From Prevotella sp. CAG:617 (GTDB lineage: Bacteria > Bacteroidota > Bacteroidia > Bacteroidales > Bacteroidaceae), in the NCBI GenBank assembly GCA_000438115.1, contig FR903585.1:13160-34176 (forward strand): a DNA stretch of 21,017 bases. Reading direction: 5' to 3'. Positions 14,474 through 21,017 of the stretch are shown one piece after another. The notes beneath the pieces are model-generated. The model made no database searches, had not been told where the DNA came from, and saw only the letters and a list, made by a program, of their open reading frames with translations. How positions within the stretch are numbered: position 1 is the stretch's first letter; every line of letters starts with the position of its first letter. The position numbers and the translations under genes were made by a program.

Positions 14474-14543
14474 AAGCTATATTTTTATTTATCGTTGCGC
14501 CCTGTTGCGGAACGGGGCATGTATGTTTTCAAACTCGTTACGG

Positions 14544-15869
14544 TCAGGAAAATACGATGGGGGTAGGACCGTTGGAGCTCCCGTTTTCCACCACGGCATC
14601 GTCGAGTCCGGTCGACTTGCTCTTGATGGAATTAAGCACCTCGAGCGAGCGCTTGAAGGTGGGGGTTGTCTCGACCATGGCGATGATGTTGTCGTTGTCG
14701 AGGTCGTCGGTTGAAAACTGATAGGTCTTGTAACGGTGTTTCGTTGCCGTAGGTTCGTTTCCGCTCTGGTAGAATTTTCCGCGGCGGATGTTGTTCTTTT
14801 CCGTCTTCTCGTCCTCTTCCTCCGTACGGGCTGCTATTTCGGCCATGTGTTTCTCTTCCATACCGGGCAGGGTATTAACGCCGAAGCCGGAGGCCAGCAC
14901 CGTAACCTTGACCTTCTTGCCCAGCGAAGAGTCGGTTGAAAGCCCCCACTTCGTCACCACATTGGGTGAGAAATGGCTCATAAAGTCGTTCACCTCGTTC
15001 ATCTCGTCCATCATCAGCATTTCGCCCTCTTTCTCGGCACTGAAACTGATGGAGAGCAACACCTTCTTGGAGTTGAAAATGTCGTTGTTGTTGAGCAACG
15101 GAGAATGGAGCGCATCCTGAATGGCGGTGTGCACACGATTTTCGCCCTCGCCGTAACCGGTGGAGATGATGGCCACGCCACCGTCCTTCAGCGCCATGCA
15201 CACGTCGTTGAAGTCGATGTTGATGGTACCGCGGGTGGTAATGATTTCGGCAATACTGCGGGCAGCTATCGACAGGGTGTCGTCAGCCTTGCCGAACGCA
15301 CTCAGGATAGTCAGGTCGGGATAAATCTCACGCAGGCGCTCATTATTAATCACGAGCAGGGCATCTACCTCACGCGCAATTTCCTCCACGCCATCGAGGG
15401 CCTGGTCAATCTTGACGTTTCCCTCAAAGCGGAACGGGATGGTCACGATGCCCACCGTCAGGATACCCATTTTCTTGGACTCGCGCGCAATGATGGGCGC
15501 AGCACCCGTACCGGTACCGCCACCCATTCCGGCTGTCACGAATACCATTCTTGTGTTGCCGTCGTCGAGCATACGCCGTATTTCTTCAATACTCTCCTCG
15601 GCTTTGTCGCGGGCCTTTACGGGGTCGTTTCCGGCTCCCAGTCCTTCCTTGCCCAACTGGAGCTTGAAAGGTACGGGCGAATCGTCGAGGGCTTGACGGT
15701 CGGTATTACACAAGGCGAACGACACGTCGTGGATGCCCTCGCGGTACATGTGGTTGACAGCATTTCCGCCGCCTCCGCCTACACCGATTACCTTTATGAT
15801 GGCCGGCGTGCTTTCGGGCAAGTTGAAACTCACGTCCGGCTCACTTGTATGCTTGTATTCTTCTGACAT
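14544..15869 (-). CDS. ftsZ: Cell division GTPase FtsZ
   Basis: FtsZ polymerises with GTP into the Z-ring at mid-cell and recruits the divisome. The 441-residue protein has the nucleotide-binding GVGGGGGNAVNHM (residues 29-41), the tubulin signature GGGTGTG (116-122), and the NNERLREIYPDL block with the catalytic T7 region. The C-terminal domain is followed by a charged linker (EEEDEKTEKNNIRR) and a tail with DDLDNDNIIAMVETTPTFKR, which probably serves as the FtsA-binding peptide. About 40 further residues follow this and end PTPIVFS, which is an extension after the usual last peptide. The gene lies 34 bp after ftsA in the same orientation, so they are co-transcribed. Confidence 0.98.
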   Translation of the reverse strand: MSEEYKHTSEPDVSFNLPESTPAIIKVIGVGGGGGNAVNHMYREGIHDVSFALCNTDRQALDDSPVPFKLQLGKEGLGAGNDPVKARDKAEESIEEIRRMLDDGNTRMVFVTAGMGGGTGTGAAPIIARESKKMGILTVGIVTIPFRFEGNVKIDQALDGVEEIAREVDALLVINNERLREIYPDLTILSAFGKADDTLSIAARSIAEIITTRGTINIDFNDVCMALKDGGVAIISTGYGEGENRVHTAIQDALHSPLLNNNDIFNSKKVLLSISFSAEKEGEMLMMDEMNEVNDFMSHFSPNVVTKWGLSTDSSLGKKVKVTVLASGFGVNTLPGMEEKHMAEIAARTEEEDEKTEKNNIRRGKFYQSGNEPTATKHRYKTYQFSTDDLDNDNIIAMVETTPTFKRSLEVLNSIKSKSTGLDDAVVENGSSNGPTPIVFS

Positions 15870-15903
15870 AGTCTTCTGTATTTTAGTGCTGCAACTGCGT
15901 TAC

Positions 15904-17358
15904 TTATCTCTCGTTGTCGTCATCGTTGAGCATGTTGTTGATCCAGCCGGTGAATTTGTTCCACCGCTGGCTGCGCTTGGCCCGACGACGTTCCTTTTCA
16001 GCCTCTTTTTCCTGCTTGATGCGTTCTTCCTCAAGCCGGCGGGCTTCCTCTTCGGCCTTCAGCCGCTCAGCTTCCTTTTGCTGGGCCTCCTGCTGCGCCT
16101 TCAGTCTGGCCAGCTCGGCAGGTGAAGGTCCGCTCGGCACGTGAGCATTCTCATCGCCCGGGCCGAACAGCGAAGCCGTAGCGGCAGGCTGATTCAAATC
16201 GTCACTGCAACAGTTGACAGTTCCCTTGTCCAACAACGCCAGCACGGTAAAAAGCTGACCGTCTTTCATTCGGCCTTCCTGATTCTGGGGCATGCGTACA
16301 TTCACCTGGATGTTGCGTGCAATACGCAGCTTCTCAAAGCCCGTAAATTCGCGAATAGCCTTATCCAAACCGTTCAGGAATGAAGCACCTCCGGTAACGA
16401 TGATGCCACCCAGCAACTGATTGGCCGTATAACCGGACTTTTTAATCTGATGGCTGACATTACGCAGGATTTCCTCCGTACGAGCCTCCACAATTTCGTT
16501 GAGCAGTCCGGCCTTGATGGTACGTTCGTCCTCGAGTTCGATTTCCTCTGCGGCCGTCTTGGCAATCTCCTCCACCGGAGTATATGCCACGGCATGCTTG
16601 ATTTTCAGTTTTTCAGCTTCGTTCTCTTCAATGGAGAATTGCGTCATGATATCTTTGGTCAGGTTCTCGCCGCCCAAAGGCAACACCGTAAGCTGCCGGA
16701 GAATATTGCTCTTGAAAATCGCAACGGTAGTAGTACCTGCTCCCATGTCCAGCAAAACACATCCCGAACGACGTTCCGTGTCGGTAAGCAGCACGTCGGC
16801 CAAAGCCAGCGCCGATATGGGCTGGGCCACAATATCTACGGTCTGGAAACAATGGCGCATATTTTCACTCAACTGCGGACGGGCCACGATGTTTACAAAA
16901 CGGCCCTCGATGTGATCGGTCAGTACACCGATGGGATTGGTCTCAAACTGAGTACCCACTTTATACTCCTGCGGAACGACGTCCAGAATTTCCTTGTCGG
17001 TCATAGCCGTCGTACGATTGATGTCGAGCAACGAATCAATCAGTTCATGGGTAATACCGGTTTGCGTGTCCAGCTCCTTGGTTACGGTATTCTTTACCGT
17101 ATGTATTCCTTTACCGCCCAGACCCAAATAAACCTTATATATTCTGCGTTTGAGCGTCTTCTGGAGTTTGCTGATAATATTATTGATGCACTGCGTGGCC
17201 TTGTCCGCATTAAAGATGGCTCCTTTCCGGATAAACGAGGACGAGGGTTCCTGCGCCAAGGCGAGAACCTGTATGCCACCGTCCGGCAATTTATGGCCGG
17301 CGACGCCCGTAACTTTTGACGAGCCTATTTCAATGGCTACAATGATGTTGTCTTCCAT
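15904..17358 (-). CDS. ftsA: Cell division protein FtsA
   Basis: FtsA is an actin-like ATPase that ties FtsZ filaments to the inner membrane. The start at 17358 gives MEDNIIVAIEIGSSKV with the phosphate-1 motif at residues 7-16. It follows the ftsQ stop codon by two bases. An ATG 24 bases upstream would overlap ftsQ and add non-conserved residues. Phosphate-2 (LLDMGAGTTT) and the adenosine motif (GGIIVTGGASFLNG) are present. At 484 residues the protein is longer than the roughly 420 of enterobacterial FtsA. The extra part is a Glu/Arg/Lys/Ala-rich helix (about 400-462) that leads to the C-terminal amphipathic membrane anchor WNKFTGWINNML. Such a long linker would let the anchor reach well away from the filament. 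Confidence 0.97.
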   Translation of the reverse strand: MEDNIIVAIEIGSSKVTGVAGHKLPDGGIQVLALAQEPSSSFIRKGAIFNADKATQCINNIISKLQKTLKRRIYKVYLGLGGKGIHTVKNTVTKELDTQTGITHELIDSLLDINRTTAMTDKEILDVVPQEYKVGTQFETNPIGVLTDHIEGRFVNIVARPQLSENMRHCFQTVDIVAQPISALALADVLLTDTERRSGCVLLDMGAGTTTVAIFKSNILRQLTVLPLGGENLTKDIMTQFSIEENEAEKLKIKHAVAYTPVEEIAKTAAEEIELEDERTIKAGLLNEIVEARTEEILRNVSHQIKKSGYTANQLLGGIIVTGGASFLNGLDKAIREFTGFEKLRIARNIQVNVRMPQNQEGRMKDGQLFTVLALLDKGTVNCCSDDLNQPAATASLFGPGDENAHVPSGPSPAELARLKAQQEAQQKEAERLKAEEEARRLEEERIKQEKEAEKERRRAKRSQRWNKFTGWINNMLNDDDNER

Positions 17359-17360
17359 AT

Positions 17361-18122
17361 TTATTCTTGTTTTTTTGTGCAAATAATTTGATTGGCATAC
17401 TCAACGTTGATGCGTGAGTACTTGTTCCAACCCACTTCGCCTGCCACTTTGTCATAAAAAGCACGCAGATGCTTGAATTTCTGAAACATGTTCACGGGTT
17501 TCCCCACATATATAATCTGGTTGCCTACGCGAGGCACCATCTCCACATTACCCCGGGAATCGACATTGATTTGTTCGATCTGATCATTCCAGAAGGGGTC
17601 TCTTTGCAAATGACTGCCAATTCTTACCAAATATTTCTTGGCATAATCAGGTGTGATATTGCCAGTTGCCACCACCAAATCAGCAGCATAATTCAACCTT
17701 GGCAACACTTTTCCGGCGCTATCCAGAAAATAATCATCGCCGTTGCTGGCCATCACACGCATAACCGGCAGACGCTGCTGCACGGTAATATATATCTGTG
17801 TTCCGGACTTATAACATACCACCTTGCTGATGAAGGGGTTTTTCATAAGCCGGTCTTCAATCTGCTGTCCGTTAACCTCTGCCACTTTCTTTCCCAGCGG
17901 ATAGAGTTTTGAACGTTCCAGGATACGCTGCACTTCCTGCCGGGTAATAAACCCTGCCCTGACGCTGTCCGTTATTTCGATGGTCACATTCTGACACACG
18001 CTGTTCGACTTCTCGGCATTGACGTGAAAAAACGCATATACCAGATAAGCCACGGTGGCCACGAGCAAGAGCAATTTTAAAAGCAGTTTCATGCCTTTCG
18101 GTGCTTTGAGGTAAAAACGCAA
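17361..18122 (-). CDS. ftsQ: Cell division protein FtsQ
   Basis: FtsQ is a bitopic inner-membrane protein that links cytoplasmic and periplasmic divisome parts. This 253-residue protein has a short cytosolic N-terminus and one membrane segment (about residues 12-32, LLLKLLLLVATVAYLVYAFF). A POTRA-like domain follows (about 43-115, VTIEITDSVRAGFITRQEVQ ... VVCYKSGTQIYITVQQRLPV), then the FtsQ beta domain. Overall identity in this family is low. Assignment rests on topology, the POTRA pattern and the place between murC and ftsA. Its ATG is directly next to the murC stop codon and its stop is two bases before ftsA, which points to translational coupling of all three. Confidence 0.93.
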   Translation of the reverse strand: MRFYLKAPKGMKLLLKLLLLVATVAYLVYAFFHVNAEKSNSVCQNVTIEITDSVRAGFITRQEVQRILERSKLYPLGKKVAEVNGQQIEDRLMKNPFISKVVCYKSGTQIYITVQQRLPVMRVMASNGDDYFLDSAGKVLPRLNYAADLVVATGNITPDYAKKYLVRIGSHLQRDPFWNDQIEQINVDSRGNVEMVPRVGNQIIYVGKPVNMFQKFKHLRAFYDKVAGEVGWNKYSRINVEYANQIICTKKQE

Positions 18123-19511
18123 TTACTGTGCCAGTTTACGTTTCAGGATGTCGGTCAGCAAGGGCACGCTGTTGTCCACGTCGCCGGCGCCGAGCACCAT
18201 CAGCACATCAAAATCCTTTTTCTCTACCAGAGCCGGAAGTTCGGCTTTCATCACCATCTGTTTTTCCATATCGGGACGAAGCGCGTCAAAAATCAGACGA
18301 CTCGTCACGCCCGGCAACGGAAGCTCGCGGGCAGGGTATATGTCGAGCAAAAGCACCTCATCAAGCAAAGAGAGGCTCTCGGCAAATTCCTTATAGAAAT
18401 CGCGCGTACGGGTGTAGAGGTGCGGCTGGAAAATCGCACTGATTTTACGGCCCGTAAACACTTCGCGCAGCGACTGGATGCTCTGACGTATTTCGGCCGG
18501 ATGATGGGCATAATCGCTCAGGAACACCAGTTTGTCAGTCTTAATCTGGAAATCGAAGCGACGCTGCACGCCGGCAAAACTCAGCATGGCCCGGCGGATG
18601 TCGTCGGCCTTGCAGCCGGCAATCTGGGCCAGCGCCATGGCGGCAATGCCATTCTCGATATTGATGCTCACGGGCACGCCCAGCTCTACATCCTTGATAT
18701 TTTCAAAAGGCGACACGAAGTCGAACACGATGTGTCCGCCACCAATCCGCAGGTTCTCGGCATGAAAGTCACCCTCGTCACGCGAGTAGTCATAGCGGCG
18801 CACGCCGTCCTGCAAATCCTCGGTCATTTCAAGGTCACGGTGAATCACCAGGGCGCCGCCCGGCTGGATGAGCGAGCTGTAATGACGAAAGCTTTCCAGA
18901 TAGGCCTCCTTGGTGCCGTAAATATCGAGGTGGTCGGGGTCGGTAGCCGTAATGACCGACGCATAGGGCGTCAGGTGATGGAACGAGCGGTCGAACTCGT
19001 CAGCCTCAATCACCACGTAAGGGCTTTCCTTGTCGAGCAGATAATTGCTGTCAAAGTTCTTGGATATTCCGCCCAGAAAGGCGTTGCATCCGCCCTGACA
19101 CTCACGCAGGATGTGGGCCGCCATGGTCGACGTGGTCGTCTTTCCGTGGGTTCCGGCCACGCAAAGTCCCTTCATCGAGCGGGTCAGTACGCCCAGCACC
19201 TCGGCGCGCTTCTGCACGCTGAAGCCTTCGGCCCGGAAATAGCTCAGCTCACGATGGTTCTCGGGAATGGCGGGAGTGTACACCACCAGGGTATGTTTGG
19301 GGTCACGGCATTCGTAGGGAATGAGCCGTTCGTTCTCGTCGTAATGAATCAGGGCGCCTTCCTTGCGCAACTGCTCGGTCAGTTCACTGGGCGTGCGGTC
19401 ATAACCGGCCACCACAACCTTGCGTGAAAGGAAATAACGCACCAGTGCGCTCATGCCGATACCACCGGCACCCACAAAATAAACGGATTGAATATCTTCT
19501 GCTTTCATCAT
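18123..19511 (-). CDS. murC: UDP-N-acetylmuramate--L-alanine ligase
   Basis: MurC adds L-alanine to UDP-MurNAc with ATP, the first peptide step of peptidoglycan precursor synthesis in the cytosol. With the start used here the protein is 462 residues, normal for the family. The N-terminal Rossmann motif VGAGGIGMSAL (13-23) binds UDP-MurNAc. The ATP loop is AGTHGKTTTSTM (119-130). The YTPAIP block and the C-terminal ligase domain (SDYAHHPAEI, FQPHLYTRT) are present. ATG codons at 19511 and 19508 both follow AGGAG by a workable distance; the ATG at 19550 would add an unconserved stretch. The 127-bp gap to murG holds no promoter match, so it is read as part of the murG transcript. ddl does not follow it, as is usual in Bacteroidetes. 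Confidence 0.96.
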   Translation of the reverse strand: MMKAEDIQSVYFVGAGGIGMSALVRYFLSRKVVVAGYDRTPSELTEQLRKEGALIHYDENERLIPYECRDPKHTLVVYTPAIPENHRELSYFRAEGFSVQKRAEVLGVLTRSMKGLCVAGTHGKTTTSTMAAHILRECQGGCNAFLGGISKNFDSNYLLDKESPYVVIEADEFDRSFHHLTPYASVITATDPDHLDIYGTKEAYLESFRHYSSLIQPGGALVIHRDLEMTEDLQDGVRRYDYSRDEGDFHAENLRIGGGHIVFDFVSPFENIKDVELGVPVSINIENGIAAMALAQIAGCKADDIRRAMLSFAGVQRRFDFQIKTDKLVFLSDYAHHPAEIRQSIQSLREVFTGRKISAIFQPHLYTRTRDFYKEFAESLSLLDEVLLLDIYPARELPLPGVTSRLIFDALRPDMEKQMVMKAELPALVEKKDFDVLMVLGAGDVDNSVPLLTDILKRKLAQ

Positions 19512-19638
19512 TTTCAAATGCTCTCCTCTTGTGCAGGCCTTCGTCGCCAAATGCCCCGTAACGAAGGGGCTGCGGGCCAGGCCTCATTGTATTTTTTCTT
19601 GGTTGTATTTTCTTGTTTGTTTCCTTCTCTGTATGACC

Positions 19639-20757
19639 CTACGCTTGCTGACCGGCCAGCCGCAACACTTCGTCGGCTATGTCCGAAGCAGCATTGGGGC
19701 GCGCCAGCACCCGGATGTTGGTGCTCAGCTGCTGCAGGCGGTCGGGCTGCGTAATGGTATTGATGGCCAGGGGCAGGAGCGTCATGCGCGCTTCGCTGTC
19801 CTTTACATACAGGGCCGCATCACGCTGCACCAGCGCCAGGGCATTCTTCGTCTGATGGTCTTCGGCCACATTGGGCGACGGCACCAGAATCACCGGTTTG
19901 CCCAGCAGACAGAATTCGGAAATACTGCCCGCTCCGGCACGTGAAATCACCAGATCGGCCACGGCATAGGCAGTGGCCATGTCTGAAATGAAGTCGGTCA
20001 CATACAGGTTGTCGGGCTTGCCCCTGCGGGCCAGCTCAGCCTTGATTTCTTCCTTGTAGTATCCGCCCGTCTGCCAGATAAACTGGATGTCGTTCTGCTG
20101 ACGTACCAGAGGCAGGTTGCCCAGCACGCTCTCATTCAGCGTACGTGCGCCCAGCGAGCCACCCACAATCAGCAGCGTGCGCTTGTGCGGACTGAGCCCC
20201 ATTTGCTGAAGCGCCGCTGCGCGGTCGACCTGAGCGTTAAGCAGGCCCTGGCGTACGGGATTGCCGGTAAACACGATTTTATCAGCGGGGAAAAAGCGCG
20301 ACATGTTTTCGTAAGCCACACAAATTTTTGTGGCGTTTTTGGCCAGCAGCTTGTTGGTTACGCCAGCATACGAATTCTGCTCCTGCAGCAGCGTGGGTAT
20401 GCCCATTGACTCGGCCACGTTAAGCGTAGGCCCGCTGGCGTATCCGCCCACGCCCACGGCAACCTGCGGCCGGAACTCGCTCACGATTTTACGGGCCAGA
20501 CGACGGCTCTTGAGAATTTTCATCAGCACTATGGCGTTGCGCCACAAGTGTTTACGGTCGAAACCGCAAATGGGCAGGCCCTTGATTTCGTAGCCTGCGG
20601 CGGGCACACGCTGCATCTCCATACGGCCCTCGGCACCTACAAACAGGATTTTGGCATCCGGGCGTTTCTCACGTATGGCATTGGCAATGGATACGGCCGG
20701 GAAAATATGTCCGCCCGTTCCGCCACCACTTATTATGACTCTCAATTCTTCGTTCAT
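19639..20757 (-). CDS. murG: Lipid II synthase, MurG N-acetylglucosaminyltransferase
   Basis: MurG transfers GlcNAc from UDP-GlcNAc to lipid I to make lipid II on the inner face of the membrane. The protein is 372 residues, standard length. It has the N-terminal glycine loop GGGTGGHIFPA (11-21), a second glycine-rich loop VGVGGYASGP (101-110), LLQEQNSYAG (123-132) and the C-terminal UDP-GlcNAc site ISRAGAGSISEF (271-282) with PSPNVAEDHQTKNA (293-306). This is the GT-B fold of family GT28. The gene is the first of the minus-strand division block in the window and has its own promoter. The expected upstream neighbour ftsW is not seen in the 260 bp before the window edge. Confidence 0.98.
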   Translation of the reverse strand: MNEELRVIISGGGTGGHIFPAVSIANAIREKRPDAKILFVGAEGRMEMQRVPAAGYEIKGLPICGFDRKHLWRNAIVLMKILKSRRLARKIVSEFRPQVAVGVGGYASGPTLNVAESMGIPTLLQEQNSYAGVTNKLLAKNATKICVAYENMSRFFPADKIVFTGNPVRQGLLNAQVDRAAALQQMGLSPHKRTLLIVGGSLGARTLNESVLGNLPLVRQQNDIQFIWQTGGYYKEEIKAELARRGKPDNLYVTDFISDMATAYAVADLVISRAGAGSISEFCLLGKPVILVPSPNVAEDHQTKNALALVQRDAALYVKDSEARMTLLPLAINTITQPDRLQQLSTNIRVLARPNAASDIADEVLRLAGQQA

Positions 20758-20781
20758 ATCGCTACTTTATATAGTATCTTG

Positions 20782-20814
20782 CAAAAATAAGCATAATATT
20801 CCGAAATTCCCAAA
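20782..20814 (-). promoter_or_regulatory. Promoter of the murG-murC-ftsQ-ftsA-ftsZ-yqeY unit
   Basis: TATTTTTG (20789-20782) matches the -7 consensus and TTTG (20814-20811) lies 21 bases upstream. Transcription would start near 20775, about 18 bases before the murG ATG, so the messenger is nearly leaderless. Confidence 0.72.
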
Positions 20815-20951
20815 AATACGATTCATAATTTTAATAACATCCGTAAAAAGATTTTCACGTTCTTCTACATCCCGTCTCCGGCAGTGCAGGTTTGCAGTAA
20901 TGCTGCAATCCGACACCTAAAAACATTTGGTTTTCAACATCATGAAAGCAA

Positions 20952-20989
20952 CGGCCGGCATTCCGGCATGAACACGTCGGCCGGTTTTT
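20952..20989 (+). terminator. GC-rich hairpin with T-run on the plus strand
   Basis: CGGCCG (20952-20957) can pair with CGGCCG (20978-20983), followed by GGTTTTT. A competing local stem GCCGG/CCGGC lies inside. On the plus strand this looks like an intrinsic terminator, yet no plus-strand gene ends here. It may end a small RNA. A 6-bp hairpin TTGCAG/CTGCAA (20892-20908) lies just upstream. Confidence 0.4.
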
Positions 20990-21017
20990 GCACGCGCCCC
21001 GCAGCAGTATTCCGCCT

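Noticed and set aside
14973..15866. A 297-codon plus-strand frame opposite ftsZ
   Set aside because: It is fully antisense to a clearly identified ftsZ and has no recognisable domain.
16450..17319. A 289-codon plus-strand frame opposite ftsA
   Set aside because: It is antisense to ftsA, with no motif or start signal.
18420..19427. A 335-codon plus-strand frame opposite murC
   Set aside because: It is antisense to murC; its length follows from the GC-rich codon use of the real gene.

Overview
The window looks like a chromosomal segment of a member of the Bacteroidales (Prevotella/Bacteroides-like). Four things point there: recurrent -7 promoter boxes of the form TAnnTTTG with a TTG/TTTG about 20 bases upstream; a division and cell-wall gene block without ddl between murC and ftsQ; a long charged linker in FtsA; and exported proteins ending in short T9SS-type-A-like tails. 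No tRNA, rRNA, CRISPR array, insertion sequence or integrase was seen.

Left block (1-3377, minus strand). From right to left this holds an acyltransferase-3 membrane protein, tadA (tRNA adenosine deaminase), a small lipoprotein with a Cys-bounded SAGY motif, and the 5' half of metK cut by the window edge. Promoters, and one terminator whose T-tract overlaps the next promoter's -33 box, can be read between these genes. metK has a leader of about 300 nt with its own promoter and a cysteine-rich 29-codon open frame.

Centre block (about 3440-13405, plus strand, visibly more AT-rich than both flanks). It starts with a promoter and a roughly 450-nt structured leader before a stand-alone LytTR DNA-binding protein. 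A 493-bp regulatory gap follows, with two TTCACGAA direct repeats 21 bp apart in front of a promoter that lacks a recognisable -33 box. Next come a 2147-residue exported, almost wholly helical protein ending in dockerin-like, cohesin-like and sorting-tail modules, and a 562-residue exported protein with two related cohesin-like domains, a coiled coil and the same kind of tail. A strong terminator closes the block. My reading is a regulator plus a two-protein surface or extracellular assembly, possibly held together by dockerin-cohesin contacts. This is the best candidate for an undescribed system; the link between regulator and targets is inference.

Right block (13929-20814, minus strand). 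This is the distal half of the dcw cell-wall and division cluster: murG, murC, ftsQ, ftsA, ftsZ, then a yqeY-like gene, ending in hairpin terminators. murG has its own promoter, and no ftsW or murD is recognisable in the 260 bp beyond it. Together these genes make lipid II (MurC, MurG) and the early divisome (FtsQ, FtsA, FtsZ). The spacer at 13406-13928 between the two convergent blocks has no gene I can support, but contains a conspicuous 9-bp inverted repeat.
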